Of a stretch of 64,000 bases of DNA, positions 11,758 through 22,800 are shown one piece after another; positions within the stretch are counted from its first letter, which is position 1; every line of letters begins with the position of its first letter. The position numbers and the translations under genes were made by a program. A model generated the notes under the pieces. The model was given only the letters and a program-made list of their open reading frames with translations. It did not search any database and was not told where the DNA came from. Location of the stretch: assembly GCA_958295665.1 (NCBI GenBank), contig OY282560.1, positions 39,846,590 through 39,910,589 of the forward strand, given 5' to 3'. This DNA comes from Tipula vernalis (Eukaryota; Arthropoda; Insecta; Diptera; Tipulidae).

Positions 11758-13046
11758 TTACATCAGCCTACATTAAATTGCAAAGCGCTTGAAAGCCTGG
11801 ATTCATTTGGCTTTTCAACTGACATATTTTTGCTTTTCTTTGCTGATAACTTTAAAAGCTTCAAATATTTACTTTGCAATGCAAGGTAGTGAAATTTTAC
11901 TACAAGCCGGCATTTATAGAGTCAGCAAGAGCGTGAAGTCATTCAACCCCAGTATTATTTTAAAGAATATAAAATTAAGGTTATTTCACGAGATAAATCA
12001 CTTAATATTTTGATCAATCGCAACAAAAGCAATAGGGTGGGTGAGATAACCGACTTATGCGTGACTTTTGTTGGAAATATGTCTGGCTTTAACAGACCAA
12101 TGAAATAATTGTATAAAATATACCTTACGGAAACCCAAAGTAGGTTTATCTTTTAGTTTATGAAACCATAAAACATTTTATTTAATATTGAGCGTGGATT
12201 CATGGTTATCGTCATTGGTTTTAGTATTTGGTACCATTATAGTGATTAGAAGTTTGAATATGTTCAGGTAAAAATTCTTAAGCCGCAGCATTTAATAAAT
12301 ATTGACATTAATAAATAAATGAAATCAAAGAAAATTGTGGAACGTTGAGTGTTGGGAATCATTGAAACTCCAGTAAATATTAATGACGAGATCTAAAATA
12401 GAAAAGAAAACATCAAAGAATCGCGTTCAAATAAACCTACAATTTTGTATAAACTTATCTGACCAACAGCTGATGTGTAGTATCCAAATATACACCGGCG
12501 TCATCAATATTTTGTTGTAGTTCATACCTGCAAGAAATAATATTTGAAACTCCATTAAGTGATTAAACCATTTTTGTATTATATAAATTCTATTTACTTA
12601 CTTAATTATTAGAACACTTAACTTTGATTATAAATTAATTTAATTGCAACACAAAAATTTTCATTGTTTGTTGACATTCTATCAATTAATTATTTTGTAT
12701 AATTTGACAGACAGTAATTTTATGGCAACACAAGTTTAATAAGTACACTGTAAATTCTATGTTCTATATTTAGAGCGTGAATTAATATATCGATTCATAG
12801 ATGACACTGTCATAAATTATTCCATTTATATTTTGTATAGCAAATCTTTGGATATGACAGCTAACAATTTTTTGGAATCGGTCAATCTTATTTCAACATC
12901 GATACGAGCAAGAAGAAAATTACAAAATTAAAATATAAATTGTAAATTTAAAATAAATAATAAAGTTTATCAAAATAAATAATAGTGTTTGGATTTTCAC
13001 TGCACCTACGTGGAAATCGTGCTAAATAAATTAAATTGAAGCGAGT
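11758..13046. other. AT-rich DNA, including the probable 5' LTR of the BEL element
   Basis: There is no coding sequence. The right part should contain the 5' LTR of the BEL/Pao element, since a primer-binding site sits at 13057 and the sequence just before it ends GCGAACA at 13055. The LTR start could not be fixed: TGTT-type starts occur at 12350 and 12669, but neither is followed by sequence matching the 3' side near 17898. Confidence 0.4.
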
Positions 13047-13056
13047 TAGCGAACAT

Positions 13057-13073
13057 TGGTCCTTCGAGCCGGA
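13057..13073 (+). promoter_or_regulatory. Primer-binding site complementary to tRNA-Tyr
   Basis: TGGTCCTTCGAGCCGGA is the reverse complement of a tRNA 3' end reading TCCGGCTCGAAGGACCA. From memory this is the 3' end of animal tRNA-Tyr. It lies one base after a sequence ending AACA (13055), the expected end of a 5' LTR, and 374 bases before the Gag start. Confidence 0.75.
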
Positions 13074-13446
13074 TCCGGTGAATTTATTGCTAAGCATTGG
13101 ACCGCGTGGGGGTTTACAATACAACATTGCCACGTGGACAGCCATTTTGGAGAAATTTATCGGATAACCTAAAATCACTTGAGTATAAATTTAATATCAC
13201 TAAGCAATTTAATTTAGACACAAATAAATAAAGCACTACCATTTGTACTATTATTCATAACCAAATTAGAATTAATGCCACGTGATTACATACCAAACAT
13301 AAATCACGTAATCTATTAATTTATTTCGAACTCAATAATTCGGTTTTTCGGCATATTATTTTCAAATTAAAATTGTCGTGAAAGTTCCAGTGATTTCAAG
13401 TGTGAGTGTATAGAAAATTACCACGTTTCATTTGTTAACATTTACA

Positions 13447-13749
13447 ATGGAGGGTCTACTAAAGAGAAGATCAGTAATCAAGGGGCAGATACCAAAATTA
13501 ACTACATATGCCAAATCATGCAAGGATACAACACCGTACGATGAGATGCAAACGCGACTAGAGAAGTTAAAGGAACATTACACAAATTTCGTGAGCATTG
13601 AGGGTGACATTTTTGCCATCGATGCCAACCAACAATCAGATATGGATGCCATCGATGATAATTATTATTTATGCGTAGCCACATTGCAGCGACTGATGAG
13701 GACAAAAATTCAAACACCAGACACCATTTTGAATGCATCGGTTACATAG
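13447..13749 (+). pseudogene. gag: BEL/Pao Gag N-terminus
   Basis: It starts at the ATG at 13447 (MEGLLKRRSVIKGQ). The open frame extends slightly upstream, but only through a non-ATG codon. The product is a charged, helix-prone N-terminal Gag part (RLEKLKEHYTNF). One base appears to be missing near 13745. The TAG at 13747-13749 ends this frame, while the Gag reading continues at VPSSDFKLPRL in another frame. Gag forms the cytoplasmic particle in which reverse transcription occurs. Confidence 0.78.
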
Positions 13750-15278
13750 TACCATCAAGCGATTTTAAACTACCACGGCTGACATTACCAACATTTAGCG
13801 GCAAAGCTCGAGAGTGGCCGTCATTTTATGATTTATTTAAAAGCACTATTCACGAAAATACGAACCTTTCACCGGCGCAAAAATTTCAATATTTAATTGG
13901 TCAATTGCGCGGCCCAGCTGAAACGTTAGTGCGACATTTTTCCGTGGACGATGCAAGTTACATCGAAGCCTTTCAAAAGCTAATTAGAAGATATGACAGA
14001 AAACGATCAATTGTCAACGAGTACATTGAGGCATATATCAAGCAACCACCAATTACTAAACCATCTATTGAAACAGTAAGTCGAATATATGATTGTTGTG
14101 ACGAAGTCATTCGTGGTCTGAAAGCCATTGGACCAAGTGCCGAGTCAAGAGACTGTTGGTTAGTTTATCTCGCCGAAAGGAAATTAGATGATGTCACATT
14201 GCAATTATGGCGACAGGAGTCGTCAGAATTAGAATTTCCCAAGATTGAGCAGTTACTCGAATTTTTAAACAGACGTATGAATTCTCTAGAAGGAATAAAG
14301 GTCCAATCCAGTAAAGTCCAACTCAATCAGAATGTGACGCCGAGATCATTATTTGCAGAACCGAAGCCATTACCAAAATGCAGCTTATGTAGTGATCAAC
14401 ATCATCGTTTATGCGACTGCCCCAAGTTCATCGAACTGAGTTCAAATCAACGTAGACAGTACGTCAACAAGAGTAGCAGATGTTTTAATTGTTTAGCAGA
14501 AGGGCACAATGTATTACAGTGTCGATCAAAGGGTAGATGTCACCAATGCAACAAGAAACACCATTCATTAACTCATGCTGAACAAATTGATTCGAATGTC
14601 TCATCTGAGCTGAAACAATCCAATAGTACGAGTGCCACGACAGCTTTATGTAAAGTATCTGAACCTGCCGATGACCATTTCGTCACCAATTCACATTCAT
14701 CACCCGAATGTAATGCTGATGCCCTGTTACCGACGGCAATGGTTGAAATTTGCGACAAGCTAGGCAATTGGCAACCTCGTCGTGCTTTATTGGATTCAGC
14801 GTCAACGAGGTCTTACATCACCGAAAAGTGTGCAAATCGATTAAGTGTTCGAAGATCTAACGCAAGATTTAAAATCAATACACTGAATGGAGGAAAAGCT
14901 AGCAGCTCAAGAGGGATGACATCAGTTGTAATAAGATCCAGAAACAACACAGAATTCACCATGGGGGTAACTGCGTACGTTATATCCAAAATAACATCAA
15001 ACCTGCCACCCACACCAATCAATCTTGATCAGTTAACATATTTGCATCGCCTGCCACTAGCCGACCCCAATTTTCACATACCTGGGTCGATAGATATACT
15101 GATTGGTTGCGACAGATTTTTGTCTCTGTTATCTGATGGCCAAACAACTAAGGGTCCTGGACAACCTATTGCGCAGAATACAAAATTAGGTTGGATTGTA
15201 GGAGGTGAATATGAAGTGAATGATGTGCCGGGGAAAGTCATAACCTGTTTATCTACCCAACTAAGAAGTCGACATTGA
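13742..15278 (+). pseudogene. gag-pol: BEL/Pao Gag core, zinc knuckles and protease
   Basis: The frame is open before the homologous part; homology begins at VPSSDFKLPRLTLPTFSG. The Gag core of the DUF1759 type follows (REWPSFYDLFKS, FQYLIGQLRGPAETL). Three cysteine-rich knuckles come next: CSLC...CDCPKF, CFNCLAEGHNVLQC and CHQCNKKHHSLTH. A DUF1758-type aspartic protease follows, with LLDSASTRSYI as the catalytic D-S-A box; many relatives have D-S-G. IGCDRFLSLL and LGWIVGGEY mark the protease end. The frame stops at 15278 after a probable frameshift. Confidence 0.9.
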
Positions 15279-15285
15279 TAAATCA

Positions 15286-15666
15286 TTGAGAAGGTTGTGG
15301 GAGACAGAAGATCTACCGCCAGTTCAGCAATACACAGACGAAGAAAGGTTGTGTATTGAACATTTTGATAACCATTTAAAAATAAGAAGTTCAGGCAAAT
15401 TTATAGTTCCACTACCATTCAAACCTAATAGACCAAAATTAGGAGACTCACTAAGTCAAGCGCTCAGGCGATTCAGCTCGCTGGAACAAAGATTGCTGAA
15501 AACCCCAGAACTCCATAAAACCTACTCCAAATTCATGGCAGAATGCGAAGCACTTGGGCACATGGAGTTAATACCACCAGGAGAAATCACCATACCTAAC
15601 GAGCAGAAATATTATTTGCCGCACCATCCAGTTATGAAGGAGCATTGCCGCACCATCCAGTTATAA
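15286..15666 (+). pseudogene. pol: BEL/Pao RT N-terminal segment, truncated by deletion
   Basis: It encodes the region between protease and RT (RRLWETEDLPP, YTDEERLCIEHF) and the RT entry motif YYLPHHPVMKE. Here homology stops abruptly. The palm motifs with the YxDD box, normally the next few hundred codons, are absent. The junction coincides with a perfect 20-bp direct duplication (15616-15635 and 15645-15664), so the break looks like a repair scar. Confidence 0.85.
15616..15664 (+). repeat. 20-bp direct duplication at an internal deletion
   Basis: TTGCCGCACCATCCAGTTAT occurs at 15616-15635 and again at 15645-15664, separated by 9 bases. It lies exactly where BEL RT homology jumps from the N-terminal LPHHPV motif to the downstream KILFQGLW motif. 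Confidence 0.85.
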
Positions 15667-16757
15667 AAATCTTATTTCAAGGCCTGTGGCTACTGAAACT
15701 GGCCTGGGATGACCAGCTCCCAGCAGACGTCAAGAAGCAATGGATCGCTATCCGGAGCAAACTACACCTTTTAAAAGATCTTAAAATACCAAGATGACTA
15801 AATTAAAATCAAAATCTACACCTTTGTGGATTCGCAGATGCATCAAATACCGCATACGCCGCTGTACTATACGCTCGCACTACAAATAGTATGGGCGAAG
15901 TTGTTACCAATATCATATCGGCGAAAACCAAGGTTGCCCCAATAAAGTACGTTACAAAGGCAAGACTCGAGTTGTGTGCAGCCCTGTTACTTGTTAGAAT
16001 GCTGAACCTCGTAACCAAATCGTTGGAATTTGACCCACCACCAAATGTTTCTTTGTGGTCCGACTCTACAACCGTACTAGCGTGGCTAGCAAACCCACCA
16101 AGAAAAGGAAATATTTTCGTTCTCAACCGAGTAACAGAAATCTTAAGTTCAACGAATGTTCAGCAATGGTCCTATGTTCCATCGAAACACAATCCAGCAG
16201 ATGTTGCATCTCGAGGTGTTCTGCCTGATGAACTTCTTAAAGACGTATTATGGTGGCAAGGGCCTGTCTGGCTACGGCAAGAGCCAATTCAAACTCCTGA
16301 GTCTGCAATTAAAAGATCAAACAAAATAAAGTCCGAAGCAACAACCAATTTGACAACCAAGAAATTAGAAAAACCCGAGCACAACGAAAATTTGGTAATC
16401 GCCGAACTCGTCGAAAGATATTCAAGTGTCAACCGAGCAGTACGAATCTTTGCTTGGGTGCAAAGAGTGAAATTCAACTTAAAAAATGTAAACGCTGGCA
16501 TAGGTGGTCCTTTGACAGTATCAGAAGTCGATAAGTCATACAAATTGTTGATAAAAGAAGATCAACTTTCAAGTTTCACTGAGGAGATTACGAACCTGAG
16601 AAACAATATACCCATAAAGAAATCTAATATTTCATTCTTATATCCATTCCTAGATAATGCAGGTGTCTTACGTGCTGGCGGTCGATTGGAAAACGCCAAC
16701 GAACAATACAATGTGAAGTATCCCATTATCTTATCGGATAGTCATAAGTTGGCATGA
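15666..16757 (+). pseudogene. pol: BEL/Pao RNase H and connection region
   Basis: After the deletion the frame resumes with KILFQGLWLLKLAWDD, typical of the segment after the RT palm. It then meets stops at 15795-15797 (after KIPR) and 15804-15806. RNase H follows from about 15822: GFADASNTAYAAVLYART, KARLELCAALLLVRML, LWSDSTTVLAWL, and SYVPSKHNPADVASRG. The reading continues to the integrase N-terminal region and meets a TGA at 16755-16757 after DSHKLA. Confidence 0.9.
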
Positions 16758-17573
16758 AAATTAGTTCAAGAAGCACACATCCAACATTTACACGCAGGTC
16801 CAAATCTACTGATGTCAATCATCAAACAGCAGTATACAATTTTGCGTTGCAAGGATTTGGTTCGACGCGTAATCCATGACTGTATTATATGCGCTCGTCA
16901 CAAGAAAATATTGCAACACCAACTCATGGGACAATTGCCACCACTAAGGGTCAATTTAATCCGCGCATTTCTACAGACCAGTGTAGATTACGCTGGTCCC
17001 TATATGCTTAAAACTCACAAAGCACGGAAAGCCACCATCTACAAAGGATACATCGTAGTGTTCGAGTGTATGGCTACCAAGGCCGTACACTTGGAATTGG
17101 TATCTGATATGACGACTGATTCCTTCCTTGCTGCATTCAAAAGATTCCAGAATCGACGGGGAATCTGCACCGGCGTCTACAGCGATAACGGTACTAATTT
17201 TGTAGGCGCTGCCAATGAGATCAAATATTTTCAGCAACTCTTGTCAAAAGACGAACAACAAATATTAAACTGGGCGGCTACCAACAACACAAAGTGGCAT
17301 TTTGTACCGCCAGCATCACCACACTTTAACGGCCTATGCGAAGCAGCAGTAAAGTCTGCTAAATTTCACCTGCGACGCGTTTTGGGTCAATCCATACCAC
17401 GATACGAAGAGTTAAATACATTATTAACACAGATAGAAGCACTGTTAAATTCCCGACCCCTTTGTGATTCATTAGAGGAAAACATTCAAGCGCTAACACC
17501 AGCGCATTTCATTATTGGACAACCAATCACGGCAGTACCCGAACCTGATCTAACGCACCTAAAAATAAATTGA
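16758..17573 (+). pseudogene. pol: BEL/Pao integrase
   Basis: It is in frame with the preceding segment across the TGA. The zinc-binding HHCC site is H...H in AHIQHLHAG and CIICARHKK. The catalytic DDE core is intact as sequence: D in TSVDYAGPY, D in VYSDNGTNFVG, E in PHFNGLCEAAVKSAK. EALLNSRPL and LTPAHFIIGQP follow, as usual in BEL. A TGA at 17571-17573 precedes LSRWQ; a C-to-T change in CGA is the simplest cause. Confidence 0.92.
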
Positions 17574-17963
17574 TTGTCTCGTTGGCAGATGTTGCAACAG
17601 ATGTTCCAACACTTTGCTAGAAGATGGCAATCAGAATACCTCACAACTTTAAACAGTTTGTCAAAGTGGCGGCTAAAACAAAACAACATGAAAATAGGCG
17701 ATTTAGTAGTATTAAAAGATGACAACGTTCCACCAGGACAATGGGCATTGGGTCGTATTTCCGAAATTCATCCGGGCCGAGACGAAATTGTCCGTGTGGT
17801 AACAATTAAAACTTCGAAAGGGTTACTAAAGCGACCCATCACTAAAATATGCTTGTTACCAATAATTGACTCATCCAATTCGTCAACGGCGGCGACATGT
17901 TGGGAGAGGTACGGTTTTAATTGTAGCAATCTCCAATCTTTATTATATTTAGTTCTTTTTTAA
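17574..17963 (+). pseudogene. pol: BEL/Pao integrase C-terminal region
   Basis: It continues the integrase frame with RWQMLQQMFQHFARRW, then GDLVVLKDDNVPPGQWALGR and ICLLPI, the standard BEL integrase tail. The open frame runs past 17898, where TGTTGGGAGAGG may be the start of the 3' LTR. Overlap of the pol end with the LTR is common in this group. The last 20 codons are therefore probably LTR read as protein. Confidence 0.85.
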
Positions 17964-20900
17964 AGCTTTTCAGTTTTAAGTAATTCGTTTATAACACTTT
18001 GGTTCACTTTTCATTACTAATTCACTAAAAACATTTTATGTAATAGGCGCGGTCGTATTGATAGTGTTTTATCTTGTATTTCCTCTTCTCGAATAGAGAA
18101 AAATTCGTTCCATAACTTTTGTTCGAAAGCTAGACTGAACCTTTTTATTATTTCATCCTACAATCCTTACTGGCGAGACATAAAAAAAAGTTTCGGACCT
18201 AAATTTAAAAAAAAAAAAATTCTAACCGATACTATGCATATGTATTCTGTGGAGTGGTAAAAATAGGATTGACGAATCCAAAGAGCCCCTCCTTTTCTGA
18301 CTGCAGAACAAAATCAGACTAGAAGAGCTTTCAAAGCGACACTTTGACAGTAGAAGACGGATACCTCAAATAATGCACAAGGCAACCTGTTGAGGAACGG
18401 TGCATTTCACATTGATAACCGGTCGCTGATTTCCCTTAATAGCATATTATTAAAAGCTTTCTATTTTTACACGGTTTTTGTTTTGCAAGGTAAATTAAAA
18501 AAAATGAAAAAAGGAATAAAATGAGTACTATAAAACCTATTTATATATGGTCCTTTTTACATGATTTTTTACCCGATGGGAACGTATCAAGTAGACAAGC
18601 GACCAAGATCGTCTGATATAACATCGTTACACTGTTTTAAAATCGAGAAATTTAAGCGCCTTTAATGGAAAACTATGTATTTTTTTAAGCTTCGCATTTT
18701 TAATTTAATGGTTTTGAACTAATAATGTGGTCTGAAATGTATAACACGTATTTTTGAAACTGGTACCATTTTAAACAGGTTCCAAATAATATTCAATTAA
18801 TCAATAAGTTGTAGCTAACTGTAATCGTACCTTAATGTTACATTACCGGTGAACTAAGGGCGTACCGACCCCCTTTACAGGTCAATATATTAAGGAATAT
18901 TTATTTAATTGGAACAACTACTTTAACCGGTGCCTTTGCCTAAACTAATTTTAAAACTATTCTAATTTTAACACCTTACGAATCTGACTGTTAATGGATA
19001 TAATCAACCTTCGAAAATGCCAAAAATGCCAAAACAGCTCCACCTCCAATACCATATAAAGGGACAACCAAAGGTTAAACAGCTAAAAAACAATAAGTAC
19101 CTGATTTGCACAGCAATTGCGGTGGAATAGTTTTAGTCACGCCAGTACATCTAACTATCAGTCCACTACAAAACCGCTATCCGAGTCGCCGAACGCAGGC
19201 AGATGTCAGAGAGAAATGTATTGCATCGCATCCGAACGAATTGCGCCGAGGATATCCTCTTGAATTCAGCGACAAAATATATTATCTTTTGAATGATAAT
19301 TTGAAAGCACCGCGAATTATATTCAAGGGGCCTTCCAGAAGGCTTTTGAGCAATCCATTTCACTTTTTAATTGCCTTTAATTATTTGCAATGGCTCAATT
19401 CTTATATCTAATACTCCAAAAATATTATCTTTTTGGGTTTGAGGACACTCGGATATTTCCAAATCAACTGAGCGTTCATGGGTGGAATTACTTTACTATT
19501 AAATATTTGCGAGAGACTACAAATGTTCATACAATTTTTAATGTGGGCAGCTTTAGCTCCAGCCAGCACATTTGCCTGCTCGCTCCTGGTTAGAAGAATT
19601 CGTAATATAAAACTGTCCCATCTAGGTCTGCCACACGGAGAAAAAAAAAATAGGACACATTGACATAAATTATAGGAGCCCAGGCATTTGTGGCTTTTTA
19701 TTGGAGCGCTTACTACAACATTATGAAAACGCTAATTGATGTGAATACAATCGGTTATCATAAAAATAGTAAAATTTCATATAAAAGAAGAAGCTCAGGG
19801 CAGTATTTATTCGTAATTTATATATTTTTTTAATGTCTTCATTTTTCCAGGTTTCTAGTTTGTATATAGAATGGCAAAATCCAAATTTTTCATTGTAATG
19901 TGAGAGTTGATCGACGGCGTTTGAATTGCAATATTTACAGCAGTGTTGTCCAAAAAGTAGTTAACAGAGCTCTTGGTACAAAATTGTATTTATCTCTCCT
20001 ATTGAGGAGACTACTACTAACCTTTAATGGCTGAATCGCTTTATGTCTGCCAAATCAGTAGCACCATGCTTACCAGATTTCTAAAGTCAACCTTTCTAAC
20101 ATTTTTATTTTCGATTTGCAGGGTTTCATTTGACTTTACCCCGTACAATATGGAAAAGTAATTCCATCCTTCATATTTTCTCAATCGACGAGAGCAGATT
20201 TCCTTACTTCTACTAGCGAGCTTTGTAGGTTCCAGTCAATTTTAATAATAATAATTCTACTAAAACGGATGTCCACTTATTTTCTTAGATAGAGCCCACT
20301 AAATGCACTGGAATAGTCATAATAAATCGCAACCTAAAAATTGGTGGGAAAGGGGCTAGTTTTACAAAAAACGGCATTTTCACAAATATAATAACTCTCT
20401 TGTTTTGAATTAAATCGTTAAGTGACGAGGTAGAAAATGGGGCAAAATGGACCGATTTTAAAGTTCTCATAAAAAATCAGTCATTATGAATTATGATAAT
20501 TTAAACTTCTTTAATAAAACGACGGACAATAATTTGAAAAAAGATTTTAATATCCAACTACTAACTAAAAGCTCTTCTGTTTTATATTTTTTCCTAAAAA
20601 GCAAAACAACCGCATAATTTGCGAAAACTTGATCGTCACACACTGAAACAGGTGAAAACCCTTTTTTCGATCCTTCTTCCCTCATTCGTCAGAGTTCGCG
20701 ACTCATCGAATTCTTAATCTATGCGCAAATATACATCTATTAAAAAAGCCTTTTGATCAATTTATTTCCCTTATAAACCGTTATTTTGCTGGACTATGCC
20801 AATGTATTTTATGGAACTTAGATTTGAATGAAATATTTGTTACAAGTACTAGTTTCATTTTGAATTTTTAATCTTTTGCGATATTAATTTAAAGTTATCA

Positions 20901-21230
20901 GGGAAAAATGCTTACTGCAACCTATATAATAGTGCAAATTTGTGGGGCATAATTCTTTCTTAATTTGAGCCAAATAAATCTTAATTTGTAACGAAATATA
21001 TTTTGAACTTAAAGTTCTATTTTAAGTTAAGTTAAGATTTTTAAGTGTTCCACTATTCTACAATCCAATTAAAATAACTTATTTGGAATAAATCGAAAGA
21101 AGAAAGGCTCGAGAAAAATGTTGAATGAAATTTACGGTATGGGACACATTTCTAAACTGTCGAATGTATTTTCTTATGTCTAAATTTTTGAGGTCCGAGA
21201 TATCATCTATCCGGGTTCATACAATCAAGC
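17964..21230. other. Intergenic DNA, no supported gene
   Basis: It may begin with the remainder of a 3' LTR. 18240-18430 and 19100-19330 are less AT-rich and could be old transposon remnants, but no motif was recognised on either strand. Short open frames at 19106-19663 show no domain and no conserved start. Confidence 0.45.
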
Positions 21231-22800
21231 CTAACACCTAGTTGAATCAACATCAAAAATGAATCGTAGTAAATTTTGAATGTAAATGTCATTAGTGAAA
21301 ATGTTTGAAGTTTTAGGTTTATATAGGTTTGAGTTAAAATTTTGAATGTACAATTTAGAAAAGGATTTCAGATTTAGGTTTAGCATTAAAACAAATGTTA
21401 TTAAGTAGATTATTAAATTCATTAAAATTTTCTTGTAAACCGATTTAAAGACCATTCATTTAAAATTTTGACAGCAACATTGAATATTGAAAACGTGTGA
21501 GACATAATTCTTCTACAGTTTGAGTCAAATAGTTTACCAACCAAATACATAAGTGAAAATTCATATCAAATACTCGAAACTAATTATTGAGTGAAATTTT
21601 CAAGTCCTGAGGTCTTTATTGAAATTGTATAAAAATTATTAATTTGAATTTATATGTTTCACTTTGACACGTTACGAAATATTTTAATCTAGAACCAATT
21701 GGAAAAAATTATAAATAAAACTTTATACTCTAATTTACAAGTAAATTTATCTGGCTAAAATTTGAATCATATTTGGAACACTCATTTAAAAGTAAAACTA
21801 CAAAAACAACAATTTAAATTGGTTTTTGGTATGATTTTTGCAAAAATTTTAATTATAATTTTAAGTGTGAGTCAAATTTATGTTTAAATAAAGTTTTTGG
21901 TTATATTCCGCATGCTCGAGTATAGTTTGGGGGTCTAAATTTTATGAGTGAAATTTTCGAGTTGATTTTTTGAAACTTTTAGTTTAAACTTACCATTATT
22001 ATGGATCGTTGAATTTTATATTCGTCATATTTTTAGTGCAAATTAAAATAGTTACACAATTTCAGGCTTACTTCACCAATATTACACATTCTACTTATAA
22101 AAGAAATTTTTGAGTGAAATATTTTGCGACATTCGTTTAATTCAAAATATAACACAAATAAAACTTTATATTCTAATTTACGAGTAAAATTGTCTGGCTA
22201 AAATTTTGAGTGAAATTTTTTTCGAGTAGTCATTTAAAAGTTAAACAAAAACATTATTCCAAAATTGTTTGAGTCAAAATTTTGAGTGTGGTTCAAATTA
22301 AATAAAGTGTTAAATAAAAAGTGGATTTGTTGAGTTTTAGATAAGGAAAGTTTTGAGTGTAAATAAGAAAAGTTAAACAATTTCAGGTCTACTTAGCCAA
22401 TATTTTTAAACAAAATATAATTTAAACTCCAGGTTGTTATTTTTAAGTTATAAATGAAATTTTTGAGTGAAACTTTTTGCGACATTCGCTGCAAAATTGT
22501 TGAGTCATATATTTTTCCAGCACTCATTTAAAAACCAGACTAAAAAAACACTAATCTAAATTTTTTTGAGGTAGGAATCTTGCAAAGATTTGAGTCAAAA
22601 TGTTGAGTGTGATTTAAGAATCGAATGAAATTTAGGGGTTCAAATTTTATGAGTGGTATTTTCAAGTTGATTTTTTTTTAACAATTTTTGTTCCTTCTTA
22701 AAACATTATGAAACTGTACCAATATTGTAGAATTTTATTTTAGATTCGACATACTTTGAGTACAAATTAAAATAGCTGCACGCGTGTCGCTAATCTATCG
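21231..22800. repeat. AT-rich region with reiterated GAGTGAAATTTT-like phrases
   Basis: Phrases such as GAGTGAAATTTT, TTGAGTCAAAATTTT and AACTTTATATTCTAATTTACGAGT recur irregularly. For example, the last phrase occurs near 21720 and again near 22165. This suggests an old, decayed tandem duplication. Nothing coding was recognised. Confidence 0.4.

Larger units (their letters stand above)
13057..17963 (+). mobile_element. BEL/Pao LTR retrotransposon, defective
   Basis: The order is primer-binding site, Gag, zinc knuckles, aspartic protease, RT N-terminus, RNase H, integrase, as in BEL/Pao elements. Gag and Pol are one long reading broken by a frameshift (about 13745), a break near 15278, stops at 15795, 15804, 16755 and 17571, and a large deletion at about 15664 that removed the RT catalytic core. 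A candidate 3' LTR start (TGTTGGGAGAGG) lies at 17898, but no matching 5' LTR was recognised. The element is dead. Confidence 0.9.

Noticed and set aside
10922..11776. Several open frames of 60-99 codons rich in RP, KGR or FRHSAFR repeats
   Set aside because: They are translations of the inverted minisatellite arms; the periodic peptide follows the DNA repeat and open frames occur on both strands at once.
12350..13055. TGTTGGG at 12350 as the 5' LTR start of the BEL element
   Set aside because: Apart from the first seven bases it does not match the sequence after TGTTGGG at 17898, so the two cannot be paired LTRs.
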